Program-made: the position numbers and the translations under genes | Shown: positions 1 to 9,740 of the stretch, piece by piece | Numbering within the stretch: position 1 is the first letter of the stretch | How the letters are laid out: each line of letters begins with the position of its first letter | Notes under the pieces: generated by a model | What the model was told of the DNA's origin: nothing | Seen by the model: the letters and a program-made list of their open reading frames with translations, nothing else | The model's database searches: none | DNA from: Betaproteobacteria bacterium | Lineage (GTDB): Bacteria > Pseudomonadota > Gammaproteobacteria > Burkholderiales > SG8-39 | Length of the DNA stretch: 59,834 bases | Assembly: GCA_016713125.1 (NCBI GenBank) | Contig: JADJPT010000022.1 | Location: forward strand, 1-59,834 | Direction of reading: 5' to 3'

Positions 1-3000
1 TGATCGCACCGGCTGCATTCGCCGTGTTCGCCCCATTTCGGGCCAGGGCCGAGACGCTGCCGTAGTTGTTGCCCGCCGAGTTCAGCGTGATCGCCGCCCC
101 GGCGTTCAGGCGCGTCTCGAAGGCGGCCAGCCCCGCCACACTCAGGTTCCCCGAGTCGGTGATCGCCCCCGTCGAGGTCACCCTCAGATTCCCCGACACC
201 GTCGAGGCCGCCAGATCAAACCCGCCCGCCTCGTACAGCGTCACGTCCCGCGCGCTCGCGATCGCCACATTGGCGAAACTGTTGGCCGTGTTGCCCAGCG
301 TCACATCACCCGTGCCCACGTTGAACGTCGCCAGCCCCGTGGCCGCAACGCTCGAACTCTGACTCACCGTCGCGTTCGCCGTGGTCACCGTCAGCGCACC
401 CGTCACGCTCGTCGCCCCACCCCCGAACTCCAGCGCGTTCGCGTCCCTCAGGCTCGTCGCCCCGGCCGCAACCACCCTCACCACCCCAAAGTCGTTCCCA
501 TCGTTGGCCAGCGTCAACGCGCCCGTGCCCGTGTTGAACGTCGCCTGCCCCGCCGCCGTCACCGTCGTGTTCGCCGCCTGCGTCACCACCCCGGCCGTCG
601 TCAGCGTCAACGCACCCGTCGCCGCCACGTTCCCCAGCACCACCGCGTTCGTGTCCCGCAGGCTCACGTTCGCCCCGCTCGCCCCCACCGTCCCGAAGTT
701 GTTCGCCGCGTTCGTCAGCACGATGTCGTTCGTGCCCGCATCAAACCTCGAAACCCCCGCGCTCGCCACGATCTGCGAGGCCTGCGTGATCGCCCCGCCC
801 GCCACCACCGTCAGATTCCCGCTCACCGTCGAGGTCCCGCCCGCAAACGCCAGCGCGTTCCCCTCCCTCAGCACCACGTTGTTCGCCGTCGTGATCGCCA
901 CGTTGCCGAAGTTGTTCCCCACGTTGTCCAGCGTCAGGTTGTTGCCCGCCCCAACGTTGAACGTCGCCGTCCCCGTCGCGCTCACCGTCGTGTTCGCCGC
1001 CTGCGTCACCGCCCCGGCCGTCGTCACCGTCAGCGCACCCGTCGCCGCCACATTGCCCAGCACCAGCGCGTTCGCATCCCGCAACGCCACCGCCCCGCCC
1101 GTCGCGTTCACCACGTTGAAGTTGTTCGTCGCCGTCGACAGCGTGATCGCCCCACTGCCCGTGCTCAGGCTCGTCGTCCCAGACACCGCCACCGCCACCG
1201 CCGCCTGCGTGATCGCCCCGTTACCCGTCGTCACCGACAGATTCCCCGCGCTCACCGCCCCGCTCACCCCCACCGCCCCGTTGGCCGTCACGCTCAGCGT
1301 CCCGGCCACCGTCGAGACCCCTACGTTCATCGCGTTCACGTCCACCAGCGTCACGTTGGCGCCATTGGCCTGCACGGTGCCGAAATTATTGCCTGCGGTA
1401 TCCAGCACGATGCCCTGGCCGACCGCCGACAGGTTCGCGGTCCCGCCGATCACGATATTGCCGGTGCCGCTGTCGGTAAGCGGACCTCCGAGACGAAGGT
1501 TGCGGCTCCGGTGGCATCCACGCGATCCAGGGTCAGCGCCGCATTCGAGCGCACGTTTATCGTGCCGGCCAGCGTGCCACTGCCGGCCGCGTTCAGCGTG
1601 CGTACCGTCAAGCCGCCGGCGAAGTTGTGTCCGCCCTGGTCGAGGACGATGCTCTGCGCGGTCGCGGCTTGCGTTCTGAAGCTGGCGCTGCCCGCCACAG
1701 CGAGGTTTCCGCTGTCCGTGATTCCGGCGTTGGCGGTGATCGCCAGATTCCCGCTCACCGTGCCGACGAGCAGATTCAGTCCGCCCGCTGAATCATGCAC
1801 ACTCGCGTTGCCGACGCTCGTCAGTGCAACGCTCGCCAGATTGTTGCTGGCGTGAGTAGGGTGAGATCGCCTGACCCGGTATCGAAGCTGCTAGTACCGG
1901 CGACAATCAGGGCTGCTGTTTGTGTCACCGCGCCGCCATTGGTGGTCGCGGAAAAGTTGCCGGCGGGGGTGGAGCCCGCGATGCCGAGCGCTCCGTTGCC
2001 TGTCACGCTTAGTGTGCCGGTGACGCTGGTGGCTCCTCCACCAAGGTTCATCGCATTGGCATCCACCAGCGTCGCGGCTCCGGTGCTGGTGAGCCGGACC
2101 GTGCCGAAGTCATTGCTGGCGTTGTTCAACACGATGCCGTTCGATCCTGCCGAGAGCACCAGATTGGCCGCGGAGGTGTTCATTGCCGCACTCTGGACGA
2201 TGCCGCCCGTTCCCGAGGTGCTGAGGGTGACCGTGCCTGCACCGGAGACGCCGCTGACGGTGCCGAGGTCGTCGGCAATGGCCACCACACGCAGGTTATT
2301 GCCCGAGGCATTGGTCACCGATACCGCCCCCCCAGAACTGTTCGCCGCGACATTGGCCAGCGCATTGTTCTGCGTCAAGGTGATCGCGCCACCGGCACGC
2401 ACCAGCAGATCGCTGGTTCCTGCCGCGAGATTCAGTATGCCGCTTTGCGTGACGGCGCCGCCGGTGGTGATCGACAGCGCATTGGTGGCGAAGTTGGCTG
2501 ATGAGGTGTACGCGGCGATGGCGACGCTGCCGCTCGATGCGTTTCCGATCCGCACGTCGGTCGCGCGCAGGATGTTGAGTTCGTTGTTGTCTATGGCCAG
2601 ATTGGCGGCCGCGGCTGCACCCAGGGAGATCTGGCGACCGGCGGTCGACTGCGTGATGCTCACTCGCGCGGCGGTACCCGCCGCGGCGCCCGAGCCGCCA
2701 ACTTGAGATGCGGCGTTCAATGCCACGTTGTCGGCCGTGATGCCGATGTTCCCGGTGGAAAGCAGGCGGCTGCCGGCATTGGTGGTCAGTGTGCCGGTCT
2801 TGGCATTCACACTGATGTCGCCGGTACCGGCATTCGCTACCGTGTTTGCAGCCAGGCTGACACTGCTGCCTTGCAGCGCGATCGCACCGCCGGCGGTTCC
2901 CAGATTTGCATTGACGGCGAGAACACCGCTGCCATTGTTGTCGTGGTCGGCAATCAGAGTCAGTGTGCCCGCGCCGTTCGTGGTGACGGCGGCATTTACG

Positions 3001-4715
3001 GCGATCGCATTGTTGGCCTGCAGGGTCAATGACACGCCGCTGTTGCCGGTGGCCGTGCCGAGATCGAAGGCGTTGGCTACCGTAATGTTGTTGGAGGCCT
3101 GCAACACGACGTTGGCGCCCGCGGACACGTTGGCGAAACTGCCTCCGAAACTGACGTTGAGCGTCGAGGCAGAGGCTCCGTCGTCGGCAAACAGGTAGTC
3201 GGTGTCTCCGGCGACCGCGTTGAATGCGGGCGCGTTCGCCGTCGTGGTCAGCGTAATGTCGGTGGGATCCAGCAGCAACGTGCCCGATCGACCCGAGGTC
3301 GAGGATACGTCGACCGCACCGGCAAATTCGAGCCGGCCCTTACCGGAAACCTCGACAAATCCGCCGCGTCCGGACTGGCCGGCTCCGCGTGCGCTCACGC
3401 TGCCGTGATAACGCGTGACATCGTCCGACCACAGGACGACGGTGCCGCCGTCGCCCGATTCCAGGGCATCAGCACGGATCTCGGCGCCTTCCGACACGAC
3501 GGTTCGCGACGCGTTCTGCATCGAGGCGTCATTGCCCTGTACTCCGCCGCCGATCAGTGCCACGCCCCCGCCGCTGGCGCCCGAGACATCCGTGCGTGAG
3601 CGCTGCAGCAGGGCGATGCGATTCCCCAGAAAGCGCACGCTGCCGCCTGGTCCGCTCTCTCCACGTGCCTCCACCTTGCCGCCGATCAGCAGCGTGCCGG
3701 CAGCCTGCGCGACCACAGACCCGCCAGACACGCCGGTTGCGCTCACCAGCGTATCGGCCTTCAGGGACAGATCTCCCCCGGAGACCAGTTCCACGCGTCC
3801 ACCCTCGCCATCGGCGCTCACCGAGCTGCCGGTCTCGAGGGTCAGCGCGGCGCTTGCCTTCAGCAGGACGGCACCGGCCTTCTCTTGCGAATTCGTTGTT
3901 GCAACGGCATCCGACGCGGTAGCTCGGCGCAGAACCACCCGTCCATTCTCGACCACGGCGGCGTCCGCGCTGATTCTGCCACTGTTGCGCACTACGCCTG
4001 CTTGCATGGCGATGCGTCCGCCCGCGGCCAGCAGCTTGCCCATGTTCAGCGCCTGGTCTTCGGGCGCAGACACCTGGTAGCGTATGTTCGGATTGGAGAT
4101 GTCGGCGATCTCGACCGTGCGTCCGGCGGCGAGCAGGATGTCACCGCCAGGCGTGTTGATCAGTCCGTTGTTCTCCACGCGCGGCGCGATCAGTACCACG
4201 CCACCGCCGTTCGACGTGCGGATCTCGCCGTTGTTGACGACAGATCCCGGCGACCCTTGCCCCTTGAACTGCAGTCGGCCGGCCAGAAAGTCGGCGTCCG
4301 ACAAATGCAGGGACGACGCGACCAACCCGGCGACATCGATCTGCGCACCGGCACCGAAGGTGATGCCCGATGGGTTGATCAGGAACACCCGGCCGTTGGA
4401 CAGCAACTGCCCGAGGATGGCCGAAGGGTCCTGACCCACCACGCGATTCAGAACCGCGCTCTGGGCATTCTGCTGAATGAAGCGGGTCAGCTCCCCCGCA
4501 CCGATCGAGAAGCCCTGCCAATTGATGATGGCATTCGGGCTGTTGGTGATGTTGAGCGCGTTGCCCGAGGTCGCGAAGCTGGCCTGCCCGTGCACGACTT
4601 GCGGCGCGATCGGCAGCCCAAAGGCCCAACCTGCGTAGCAGGACGCGACCGCGACCGCCGAGAACTTCAGGCGCGAGCGCAACGGCGTGACAGCGGGAGG
4701 TGTCCGACCAAGCAT
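1..4715 (-). CDS. Two-partner-secretion exoprotein, filamentous haemagglutinin family (5' part, frameshifted)
   Basis: Large secreted adhesin/exoprotein of the TpsA type, expected to be exported by a TpsB outer-membrane partner that is not in the window. A signal peptide occupies about residues 1-43. The TPS secretion domain follows, with NWQGFSIG (65-72) and INPSGITFG (113-121), the family's NPNGI-like motif. A GG-rich passenger with VVLWSDD and FVEVSGKG comes next, then degenerate repeats of about 70 residues (NNFGTV / RDANAL / TGALTV) to the left edge. Two single-base deletions break the frame, near 1848 (PANNLAS is expected) and near 1483 (VSGGPLT is expected). Reading through both, the frame stays open to base 1, so at least 1,570 residues are present and the 3' end is missing. 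The ATG at 4715 has no clear ribosome-binding site. A TATACAAT box sits 7 bases upstream of it. Confidence 0.88.
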
Positions 4716-4721
4716 TATCCG

Positions 4722-4730
4722 ATTGTATAT
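4722..4730 (-). promoter_or_regulatory. Possible -10 box of the exoprotein gene
   Basis: Reading the minus strand, ATATACAAT ends 6 bases before the ATG at 4715-4713. If TACAAT is a -10 element, transcription would start at or beside the start codon, giving a leaderless or nearly leaderless mRNA. No convincing -35 hexamer is seen. Weak prediction. Confidence 0.3.
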
Positions 4731-4871
4731 GGCGCAGGGATAAAATGAGCCCCAAAGGTCATTGTTTGCAGTTACTTACATGACTTTCGTCACATCCGAC
4801 TTGCACAAAATGACAATTCGATCGACACACGGCCGGCAAGGCCGACTCAGCGGTGTCGGTGGCAGACAGGC

Positions 4872-4904
4872 AAAAAAAAAGGCCGGAATCGATTCCGGCC
4901 TTTT
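4872..4904 (-). terminator. Intrinsic terminator after rplQ (bidirectional)
   Basis: A perfect 20-bp palindrome (4881-4900, GGCCGGAATC and its complement) is flanked by nine A on the left, which read as a U-run on the minus strand, and four T on the right. It lies just past the rplQ stop codon and ends the alpha operon. The T-run on the other side could also stop plus-strand transcription. Confidence 0.9.
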
Positions 4905-4925
4905 CATCCCGCCAATCGCGATGCG

Positions 4926-5330
4926 CTAGGCGGCTTTCTTTTCCTCGACCGGCTTGGCTTCGGCAACCTGCTCAGGCTGATCCATCAGCATGATCAGCGC
5001 CATGGGCGCATTGTCGCCCTTGCGGAAGCCGTTCTTCAGGATGCGCAGATAACCGCCGTTGCGTGTGGCATAGCGCGGACCGAGCTGCTCGAACAGCTTG
5101 GTCACGATATCCCGGTCGCGCAGGCGATCGAACGCCAGGCGGCGGTTGGCCAGCGTCGGCGCCTTACCCAGGGTGATCATGGGTTCGACGATGCGGCGCA
5201 GCTCCTTCGCCTTGGGCAGCGTGGTGTTGATGGTCTCGTGGCGCAGCAGCGACACCGCCATGTTGCGGAACATGGCGAGCCTGTGGCTCGAGGTACGGTT
5301 GAGTTTTCTGAGTCCGTGGCCGTGGCGCAT
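4926..5330 (-). CDS. rplQ: 50S ribosomal protein L17
   Basis: L17 of the large ribosomal subunit, last gene of the alpha operon. The 134-residue product starts MRHGHGLRKLNRTSSHR, the family signature for rRNA binding, and has the usual body up to about residue 118 followed by an acidic/Lys-Ala tail (EEKKAA) typical of betaproteobacterial L17. It begins 15 bases after rpoA and ends 22 bases before a strong terminator. An intact frame and the expected length make the call secure. Confidence 0.98.
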   Translation of the reverse strand: MRHGHGLRKLNRTSSHRLAMFRNMAVSLLRHETINTTLPKAKELRRIVEPMITLGKAPTLANRRLAFDRLRDRDIVTKLFEQLGPRYATRNGGYLRILKNGFRKGDNAPMALIMLMDQPEQVAEAKPVEEKKAA

Positions 5331-5345
5331 GGTGATTCCTCGCTA

Positions 5346-6329
5346 TCAGTTCCGGCCGTGCTCGAGACCGGCGGGCGGCCAGTTTTCGAGCTTCATGCCG
5401 AGAGTCAGCCCGCGCGAAGCGAGCACTTCCTTGATCTCGTTCAACGACTTGCGACCCAGGTTAGGGGTCTTCAGCAGTTCCGTTTCGGTGCGCTGGATCA
5501 GGTCGCCGATGTAATAGATGTTCTCCGCCTTCAGGCAATTGGCGGAGCGCACGGTGAGCTCCAGATCGTCGACCGGACGCAGCAGGATGGGATCGACGGT
5601 TACCGTCTTCTTCTCCTCGGCGGTCGGTGCGGTGCCCTCGAGCTGCGCGAACACCTACAACTGGTCGACCAGAATACGAGCTGCCGAGCGAATCGACTGC
5701 TCCGGATCGATGGCACCGTTGGTCTCGATGTCGATGATCAGCTTGTCGAGGTCGGTACGCTGTTCCACGCGTGCCGACTCCACCGCATATGAAACGCGGC
5801 GCACCGGACTGAACGACGCGTCCAGGATGATGCGGCCGATGCCCTTGGTCTCTTCGGGCAGATAGCGCATGTTGCCCGGGACGTAGCCTCGGCCCATCTC
5901 TACCTTGATCTGCATCTCGAGCTTGCCGCCGGCCGTCAGGTTGGCGATCACGTGCTCAGGATTGATGATTTCGACGTCGTGCTGCGCCTCGATATCGGCC
6001 GCCGTAACCACGCCCTCACCCTTTTTCTTGAGCGTGAGAATGGCTTCCTGGCGGTTGTGAAGGCGAAGCACCACGCCCTTGAGGTTGAGGAGGATGTCGA
6101 CGACGTCCTCACGCACACCATCGAGCGTGGAGTACTCGTGAACTACGCCGGCGATCTGTACCTCGGTGGGCGCGTAGCCCGGCATCGAAGAGAGAAGCAC
6201 GCGGCGCAGCGCGTTGCCCAGCGTATGGCCGTAGCCCCGCTCGAACGGCTCCATGGTGACCTTGGCATGGTTCGGCGAAAGATTTTGAACGTCGACGATG
6301 CGCGGTTTCAGAAATCCGGTCTGCGACAT
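5346..6329 (-). CDS. rpoA: RNA polymerase alpha subunit, split by an in-frame amber codon
   Basis: Alpha assembles RNA polymerase through its N-terminal domain and contacts UP-elements and activators through its C-terminal domain. The whole span is 328 codons, the normal length. Codon 225 (5657-5655) is TAG. Before it lies a complete alpha-NTD ending ARILVDQL. After it, in the same frame, lies the linker and alpha-CTD (FAQLEGT, then DLELTVRSANCLKAENI and the NLGRKSLNEI helix-hairpin-helix motif). Homologues as I recall them have Ser here (LVDQLSVF), so TCG to TAG is a one-base change. A GTG follows the stop immediately (TAGGTG), which could act as a restart codon. Sequencing error is possible, but there is no indel. 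Confidence 0.93.
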
Positions 6330-6431
6330 ATTTGAGATCCTGACCTGTAGGTGAAACGAGCCGCCCGCAAGCAGGCGGCCATGAATTCCGGTGCTTCTGG
6401 GCGCCGCGCGCAGTGCGCGCGGCTCCGGGTC

Positions 6432-7061
6432 TTACTTCGAATACAGTTCGACCACCAGGCTTTCGTTGATCGAGGCAGGCAAATCGGCACGCGCCGGCAG
6501 CGCCTTGAACGTGCCCTTGAGTGTCTTTGCGTCGACTTCGAGCCATTCCGGGATGCCGCGCGACTCGCCGGCTTCTGCAGCAGCCTTGATGCGCAGTTGC
6601 GCTTTTGCCGGACCGGCCACTTCGACCACGTCCCCGGCCTTCACCTGGTACGAGGGGATGTTCACGCGCTTGCCATTCACGAGGATGCCGTTGTGGCGCA
6701 CGATCTGACGCGACTCGGAACGCGAGGCACCGAAGCCCATGCGGAACACCACGGTGTCCAGACGCGACTCCAGCAGTTGCAGCAGGTTCTCGCCGGTGAT
6801 GCCTTTCTTGCGATCGGCTTCGGCGTAAATCTTGCGGAACTGGCGCTCCAGGATTCCGTAGATACGGCGCATCTTCTGCTTTTCACGCAGCTGCTTGCCG
6901 TAATCGGACAGTCGCATGCCGCTCTTCTGGCCGTGCTGGCCGGGAGCGTAGCTGCGGCGTTCGATGGCGCATTTGTCGGTGAAGCACTTCTCGCCCTTGA
7001 GGAAGAGCTTCTCGCCTTCCCTGCGGCATTGACGGCACTTCGCGTCGAGGTTCCTTGCCAT
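6432..7061 (-). CDS. rpsD: 30S ribosomal protein S4
   Basis: S4 nucleates 30S assembly by binding the 5' domain of 16S rRNA, and in many bacteria it represses the alpha operon. The product is 209 residues. The N-terminus carries four cysteines (C9, C12, C26, C31), consistent with the zinc-binding form. The S4 RNA-binding domain (RLDTVVFRMGF, then the HNGILVNGKRVNIPSY loop) lies at about 98-160. It sits 20 bases after rpsK and about 100 bases before rpoA, as in other proteobacteria. Confidence 0.98.
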   Translation of the reverse strand: MARNLDAKCRQCRREGEKLFLKGEKCFTDKCAIERRSYAPGQHGQKSGMRLSDYGKQLREKQKMRRIYGILERQFRKIYAEADRKKGITGENLLQLLESRLDTVVFRMGFGASRSESRQIVRHNGILVNGKRVNIPSYQVKAGDVVEVAGPAKAQLRIKAAAEAGESRGIPEWLEVDAKTLKGTFKALPARADLPASINESLVVELYSK

Positions 7062-7081
7062 GATCTCTCCTTGCCCCTGGG

Positions 7082-7495
7082 CTAGACGCGACGCTTCTTA
7101 GGCGCGCGGCAGCCGTTGTGCGGAACCGGGGTGACGTCCGCGATGCTGCTGATCTTGATGCCGATGGCGTTCAACGCGCGCACGGCCGACTCGCGTCCCG
7201 GGCCTGGGCCCTTGATGCGTACCTCCAGGTTCTTGATGCCGCACTCCTGCGCAGCGCGTCCGGCACGTTCAGCGGCAATCTGCGCCGCAAACGGGGTCGA
7301 TTTGCGCGATCCCTTGAAGCCGGCATTGCCCGAGGTCGCCCATGACAATGCGTTGCCTTGCCGGTCCGTGATCGTGATGATCGTGTTGTTGAAGGAAGCA
7401 TGAACATGTGCGATGCCTTCCGCCACGTTCTTCTTGACCTTCTTACGGGCGCGCGCCTGCGCCTGCAGTTGCTGTTGAGTTGGGGCCTTGGCCAT
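7082..7495 (-). CDS. rpsK: 30S ribosomal protein S11
   Basis: S11 of the 30S platform, which helps form the mRNA exit region. The 137-residue protein contains the conserved GIAHVHASFNNTI block, SWATSGNAGFKGSRKSTPFA and the C-terminal TPVPHNGCRAPKKRRV tail. A short Gln-rich N-terminal extension (QQQLQAQARA) is common in betaproteobacteria. It is the second gene of the rpsM-rpsK-rpsD-rpoA-rplQ operon. Confidence 0.98.
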   Translation of the reverse strand: MAKAPTQQQLQAQARARKKVKKNVAEGIAHVHASFNNTIITITDRQGNALSWATSGNAGFKGSRKSTPFAAQIAAERAGRAAQECGIKNLEVRIKGPGPGRESAVRALNAIGIKISSIADVTPVPHNGCRAPKKRRV

Positions 7496-7557
7496 GTCGT
7501 TCCTTGGTGTCCCTGAAGGGAGTGTCCGTTATCGCTGGTATTGGTTGCGGTGGGCTG

Positions 7558-7938
7558 TCAGCCCTTGCTCGGCGCTGCCTTGCCGGCAATCGCAGCCTTG
7601 CGCGGGCCCTTGCGGGTGCGCGCGTTGGTACGGGTACGCTGACCACGTACCGGCAGGCCCTTGCGATGCCGCAAGCCGCGGTAGCAGCCGAGATCCATCA
7701 GCCGCTTGATGCTCATCGAGACTTCGCGACGAAGGTCCCCTTCAACCGTGAACTTGCCCACGCTCTCGCGCAAACGGTCCACTTCGGCGTCCGTGAGGTC
7801 CTTCATCTTGCGTTTGCCGTCCACGCCGGCCGCGACGCAGATTGCCTGCGCGCGCGCGCGTCCGATGCCATAGATGGAGGTCAGCGCGATTTCCGCGTGC
7901 TGATGATTTGGAATGTTGATTCCGGCGATGCGAGCCAT
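7558..7938 (-). CDS. rpsM: 30S ribosomal protein S13
   Basis: S13 of the 30S head, which contacts the P-site tRNA and the B1b intersubunit bridge. The 126 residues begin MARIAGINIPNHQH and include the helix-turn region GIGRARA, the LRHRKGLPVRGQRTRTNART block and a basic tail. First gene of the alpha operon, 52 bases downstream of the -10 element at 7990-7995, so it probably carries its own 5' leader of about 45 bases. Confidence 0.98.
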   Translation of the reverse strand: MARIAGINIPNHQHAEIALTSIYGIGRARAQAICVAAGVDGKRKMKDLTDAEVDRLRESVGKFTVEGDLRREVSMSIKRLMDLGCYRGLRHRKGLPVRGQRTRTNARTRKGPRKAAIAGKAAPSKG

Positions 7939-7989
7939 GTCTACTCCGCGAAGCTGGGGAAAGCGGCGCCCGAGAACGGAAAACCGAAA

Positions 7990-8018
7990 ATTATAGCCAA
8001 AATACTCTGCATGTTCAA
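7990..8018 (-). promoter_or_regulatory. Sigma70-type promoter of the alpha operon
   Basis: On the minus strand, TTGAAC (8018-8013), a 17-base spacer and a perfect TATAAT (7995-7990) precede rpsM. The predicted start is near 7983, which gives a leader of about 45 nucleotides. The -35 box overlaps the gap just after the rpmJ stop codon, so the promoter would add to read-through from the spc operon. Confidence 0.75.
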
Positions 8019-8026
8019 GGTGTTAA

Positions 8027-8140
8027 TCATCCCTGACGCTGCTTGTGACGGGGGTCGGTGCAGATGACCCTCACCACGCCCTTGCGACGGATGATCTTGC
8101 ACTTGCGGCAGATTTTCTTGACCGAAGCCATTACTTTCAT
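8027..8140 (-). CDS. rpmJ: 50S ribosomal protein L36
   Basis: The smallest ribosomal protein, 37 codons. The product MKVMASVKKICRKCK... carries the zinc ligands C11, C14, C27 and H32 of the C+ form and ends HKQRQG. It follows infA by 17 bases. An internal ATG (codon 4) is an alternative start, but the first ATG has GGAGAG 6 bases upstream. Function: stabilises 23S rRNA near the peptidyl-transferase region. The zinc-binding form suggests that no zinc-free paralogue is needed at this locus. Confidence 0.95.
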   Translation of the reverse strand: MKVMASVKKICRKCKIIRRKGVVRVICTDPRHKQRQG

Positions 8141-8157
8141 GGTTCTCTCCTGAATCC

Positions 8158-8376
8158 TTACTTTGCGCGGAACACGATGCGGCCGCGCGATAGATCGTAC
8201 GGCGTCAATTCCACCGTGACCTTGTCACCGGGAAGAATGCGGATGTAATTCATACGCATCTTTCCCGAAATGTGTCCGAGTACAACGTGACCGTTCTCCA
8301 GCTTGACCCTGAAGGTCGCGTTGGGCAGGTTCTCGGTGATCTCCCCCTGCATCTGGATCACGTCTTCCTTCGACAT
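8158..8376 (-). CDS. infA: Translation initiation factor IF-1
   Basis: IF-1 binds the 30S A site during initiation. The 72-residue product MSKEDVIQMQGEI... is one OB-fold (S1 domain), with the conserved RVKLENGH, GKMRMNYIRILPGD and LTPYDLSRGRI segments. The frame is open further upstream into secY, but ATG 8376 gives the canonical N-terminus and lies 20 bases after the secY stop. It sits between secY and rpmJ, the usual betaproteobacterial position. Confidence 0.97.
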   Translation of the reverse strand: MSKEDVIQMQGEITENLPNATFRVKLENGHVVLGHISGKMRMNYIRILPGDKVTVELTPYDLSRGRIVFRAK

Positions 8377-8396
8377 AGGCTGCGTGCGTCTCCCTC

Positions 8397-9716
8397 TCAG
8401 CGAGCCGACAGGCCGCCCTTGAAATTGGCCTTCTTGAGCAGGCTTTCGTACTGATGCGTCATCACGTAGGCCTGCACCTGGGACATGAAATCCATCGTCA
8501 CAACCACGATAATCAGCAGCGAGGTCCCACCGAAATAGAACGGCACGTTCCACTTCAGGATCAGGAACTCGGGCAGCAGACAGACCAGGGTCACGTAGGC
8601 CGCTCCGGCCAGCGTAAGGCGGGTGAGGATCTTCTCCAGATATCGCGAAGTCTGATCACCGGGCCGTATGCCGGGCACGAAGGCACCCGACTTCTTGAGG
8701 TTATCCGCCGTTTCCTTGGGGTTGTACTGCAGTGCCGTGTAGAAGAAGCAGAAGAAAACGATCAGCGCCGCGTAGAAGAGCACATAGACGGGTTGCCCGG
8801 GCGACAGCGTCGCGGCAATGTCGCGCAGCCAGTAAAAACCCTCCGAGGAGCCGAACCAACCCAGAAGTGTGGCGGGAAACAGGATCAGTGACGAGGCGAA
8901 GATCGGCGGAATCACGCCAGCCATGTTCAGCTTGAACGGCAAATGGGAGCTCTGGCCTCCATAAATCTTGTTGCCGACCTGACGTTTGGCGTAATTGACC
9001 AGGATCTTGCGCTGGCCGCGCTCGACGAAGCACACGAAGGCCGTAACCAGCACCACTGCGAAGGCGATGGCCAGCGCGGTCACCGGATGCATGGCACCAG
9101 TGCGAACCAGTTCCAGCGTACCGGCGATGGCGGTCGGCAAACCTGCGGCAATGCCGGCGAAAATGATGATGGAGATGCCGTTACCAAGGCCGCGCTCGGT
9201 GATCTGCTCGCCCAGCCACATCAGGAACATCGTGCCGGTCACCAAAGTCGTCACCGTGGTGATGCGGAACAGCATGCCGGGCTCGAGGACCAGCCCGGGT
9301 TGCGATTCGAGCGCAATCGAGATCCCGGTCGCCTGGAAGAGGGCGAGGAACACCGTTCCGTAACGCGTGTACTGGGTGATCTTGCGCCGCCCGGTCTCAC
9401 CTTCCTTGCGCAACTGATCCAGCTGCGGGCTCACCGCGGTCATCAATTGCATGATGATCGAGGCGGAGATGTAAGGCATGATTCCCAGCGCGAAGATCGT
9501 GAAGCGCGAAAGCGCTCCGCCGGAAAACATGTTGAACATGCCCAGAATACCGCCCTGCTGACTTTTGAACAGGTCAGCGAGCACATTGGGGTCTATCCCC
9601 GGCACCGGAATGTGCGCCCCCACCCGGAAGACGAGCAGCGCCCCGAGGAGGAACAGCAACCTCCTCTTGAGGTCGCCGAAGCGTCCGGATTTCGCTTGGG
9701 GGAGCGCGGTTGCCAT
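8397..9716 (-). CDS. secY: Preprotein translocase subunit SecY
   Basis: Central pore of the SecYEG translocon in the inner membrane. The product is 439 residues with ten predicted membrane segments. It has the plug/lateral-gate N-terminus GAHIPVPGIDP, the GIMPYISASIIMQL segment, the cytoplasmic FVERGQRKILVNYAKRQ loop and TALQYNPKETADNLKKSG. Start ATG 9716 is preferred because it gives the usual MATALPQAKSGRFGDL start; an upstream GTG at 9737 would add seven residues. It lies 24 bases after rplO in the spc operon. Confidence 0.97.
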   Translation of the reverse strand: MATALPQAKSGRFGDLKRRLLFLLGALLVFRVGAHIPVPGIDPNVLADLFKSQQGGILGMFNMFSGGALSRFTIFALGIMPYISASIIMQLMTAVSPQLDQLRKEGETGRRKITQYTRYGTVFLALFQATGISIALESQPGLVLEPGMLFRITTVTTLVTGTMFLMWLGEQITERGLGNGISIIIFAGIAAGLPTAIAGTLELVRTGAMHPVTALAIAFAVVLVTAFVCFVERGQRKILVNYAKRQVGNKIYGGQSSHLPFKLNMAGVIPPIFASSLILFPATLLGWFGSSEGFYWLRDIAATLSPGQPVYVLFYAALIVFFCFFYTALQYNPKETADNLKKSGAFVPGIRPGDQTSRYLEKILTRLTLAGAAYVTLVCLLPEFLILKWNVPFYFGGTSLLIIVVVTMDFMSQVQAYVMTHQYESLLKKANFKGGLSAR

Positions 9717-9740
9717 GCGTGAAGTGTCAGGCGGCACGCT

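Noticed and set aside
381..1679. Long plus-strand open frame of about 430 codons opposite the exoprotein repeats
   Set aside because: Its product is a repetitive Ala/Val/Pro/Thr sequence that mirrors the repeat codons of the minus-strand gene. The minus strand has the protein-like repeats and motifs.
1..4715. CRISPR-like array in the repeats of the left end
   Set aside because: Repeats are codon-phased, degenerate and without regular unique spacers; they encode protein repeats.
4756..4871. Small gene or RNA between the exoprotein and the terminator
   Set aside because: No open frame with a ribosome-binding site and no recognisable RNA structure was seen in these 116 bases.
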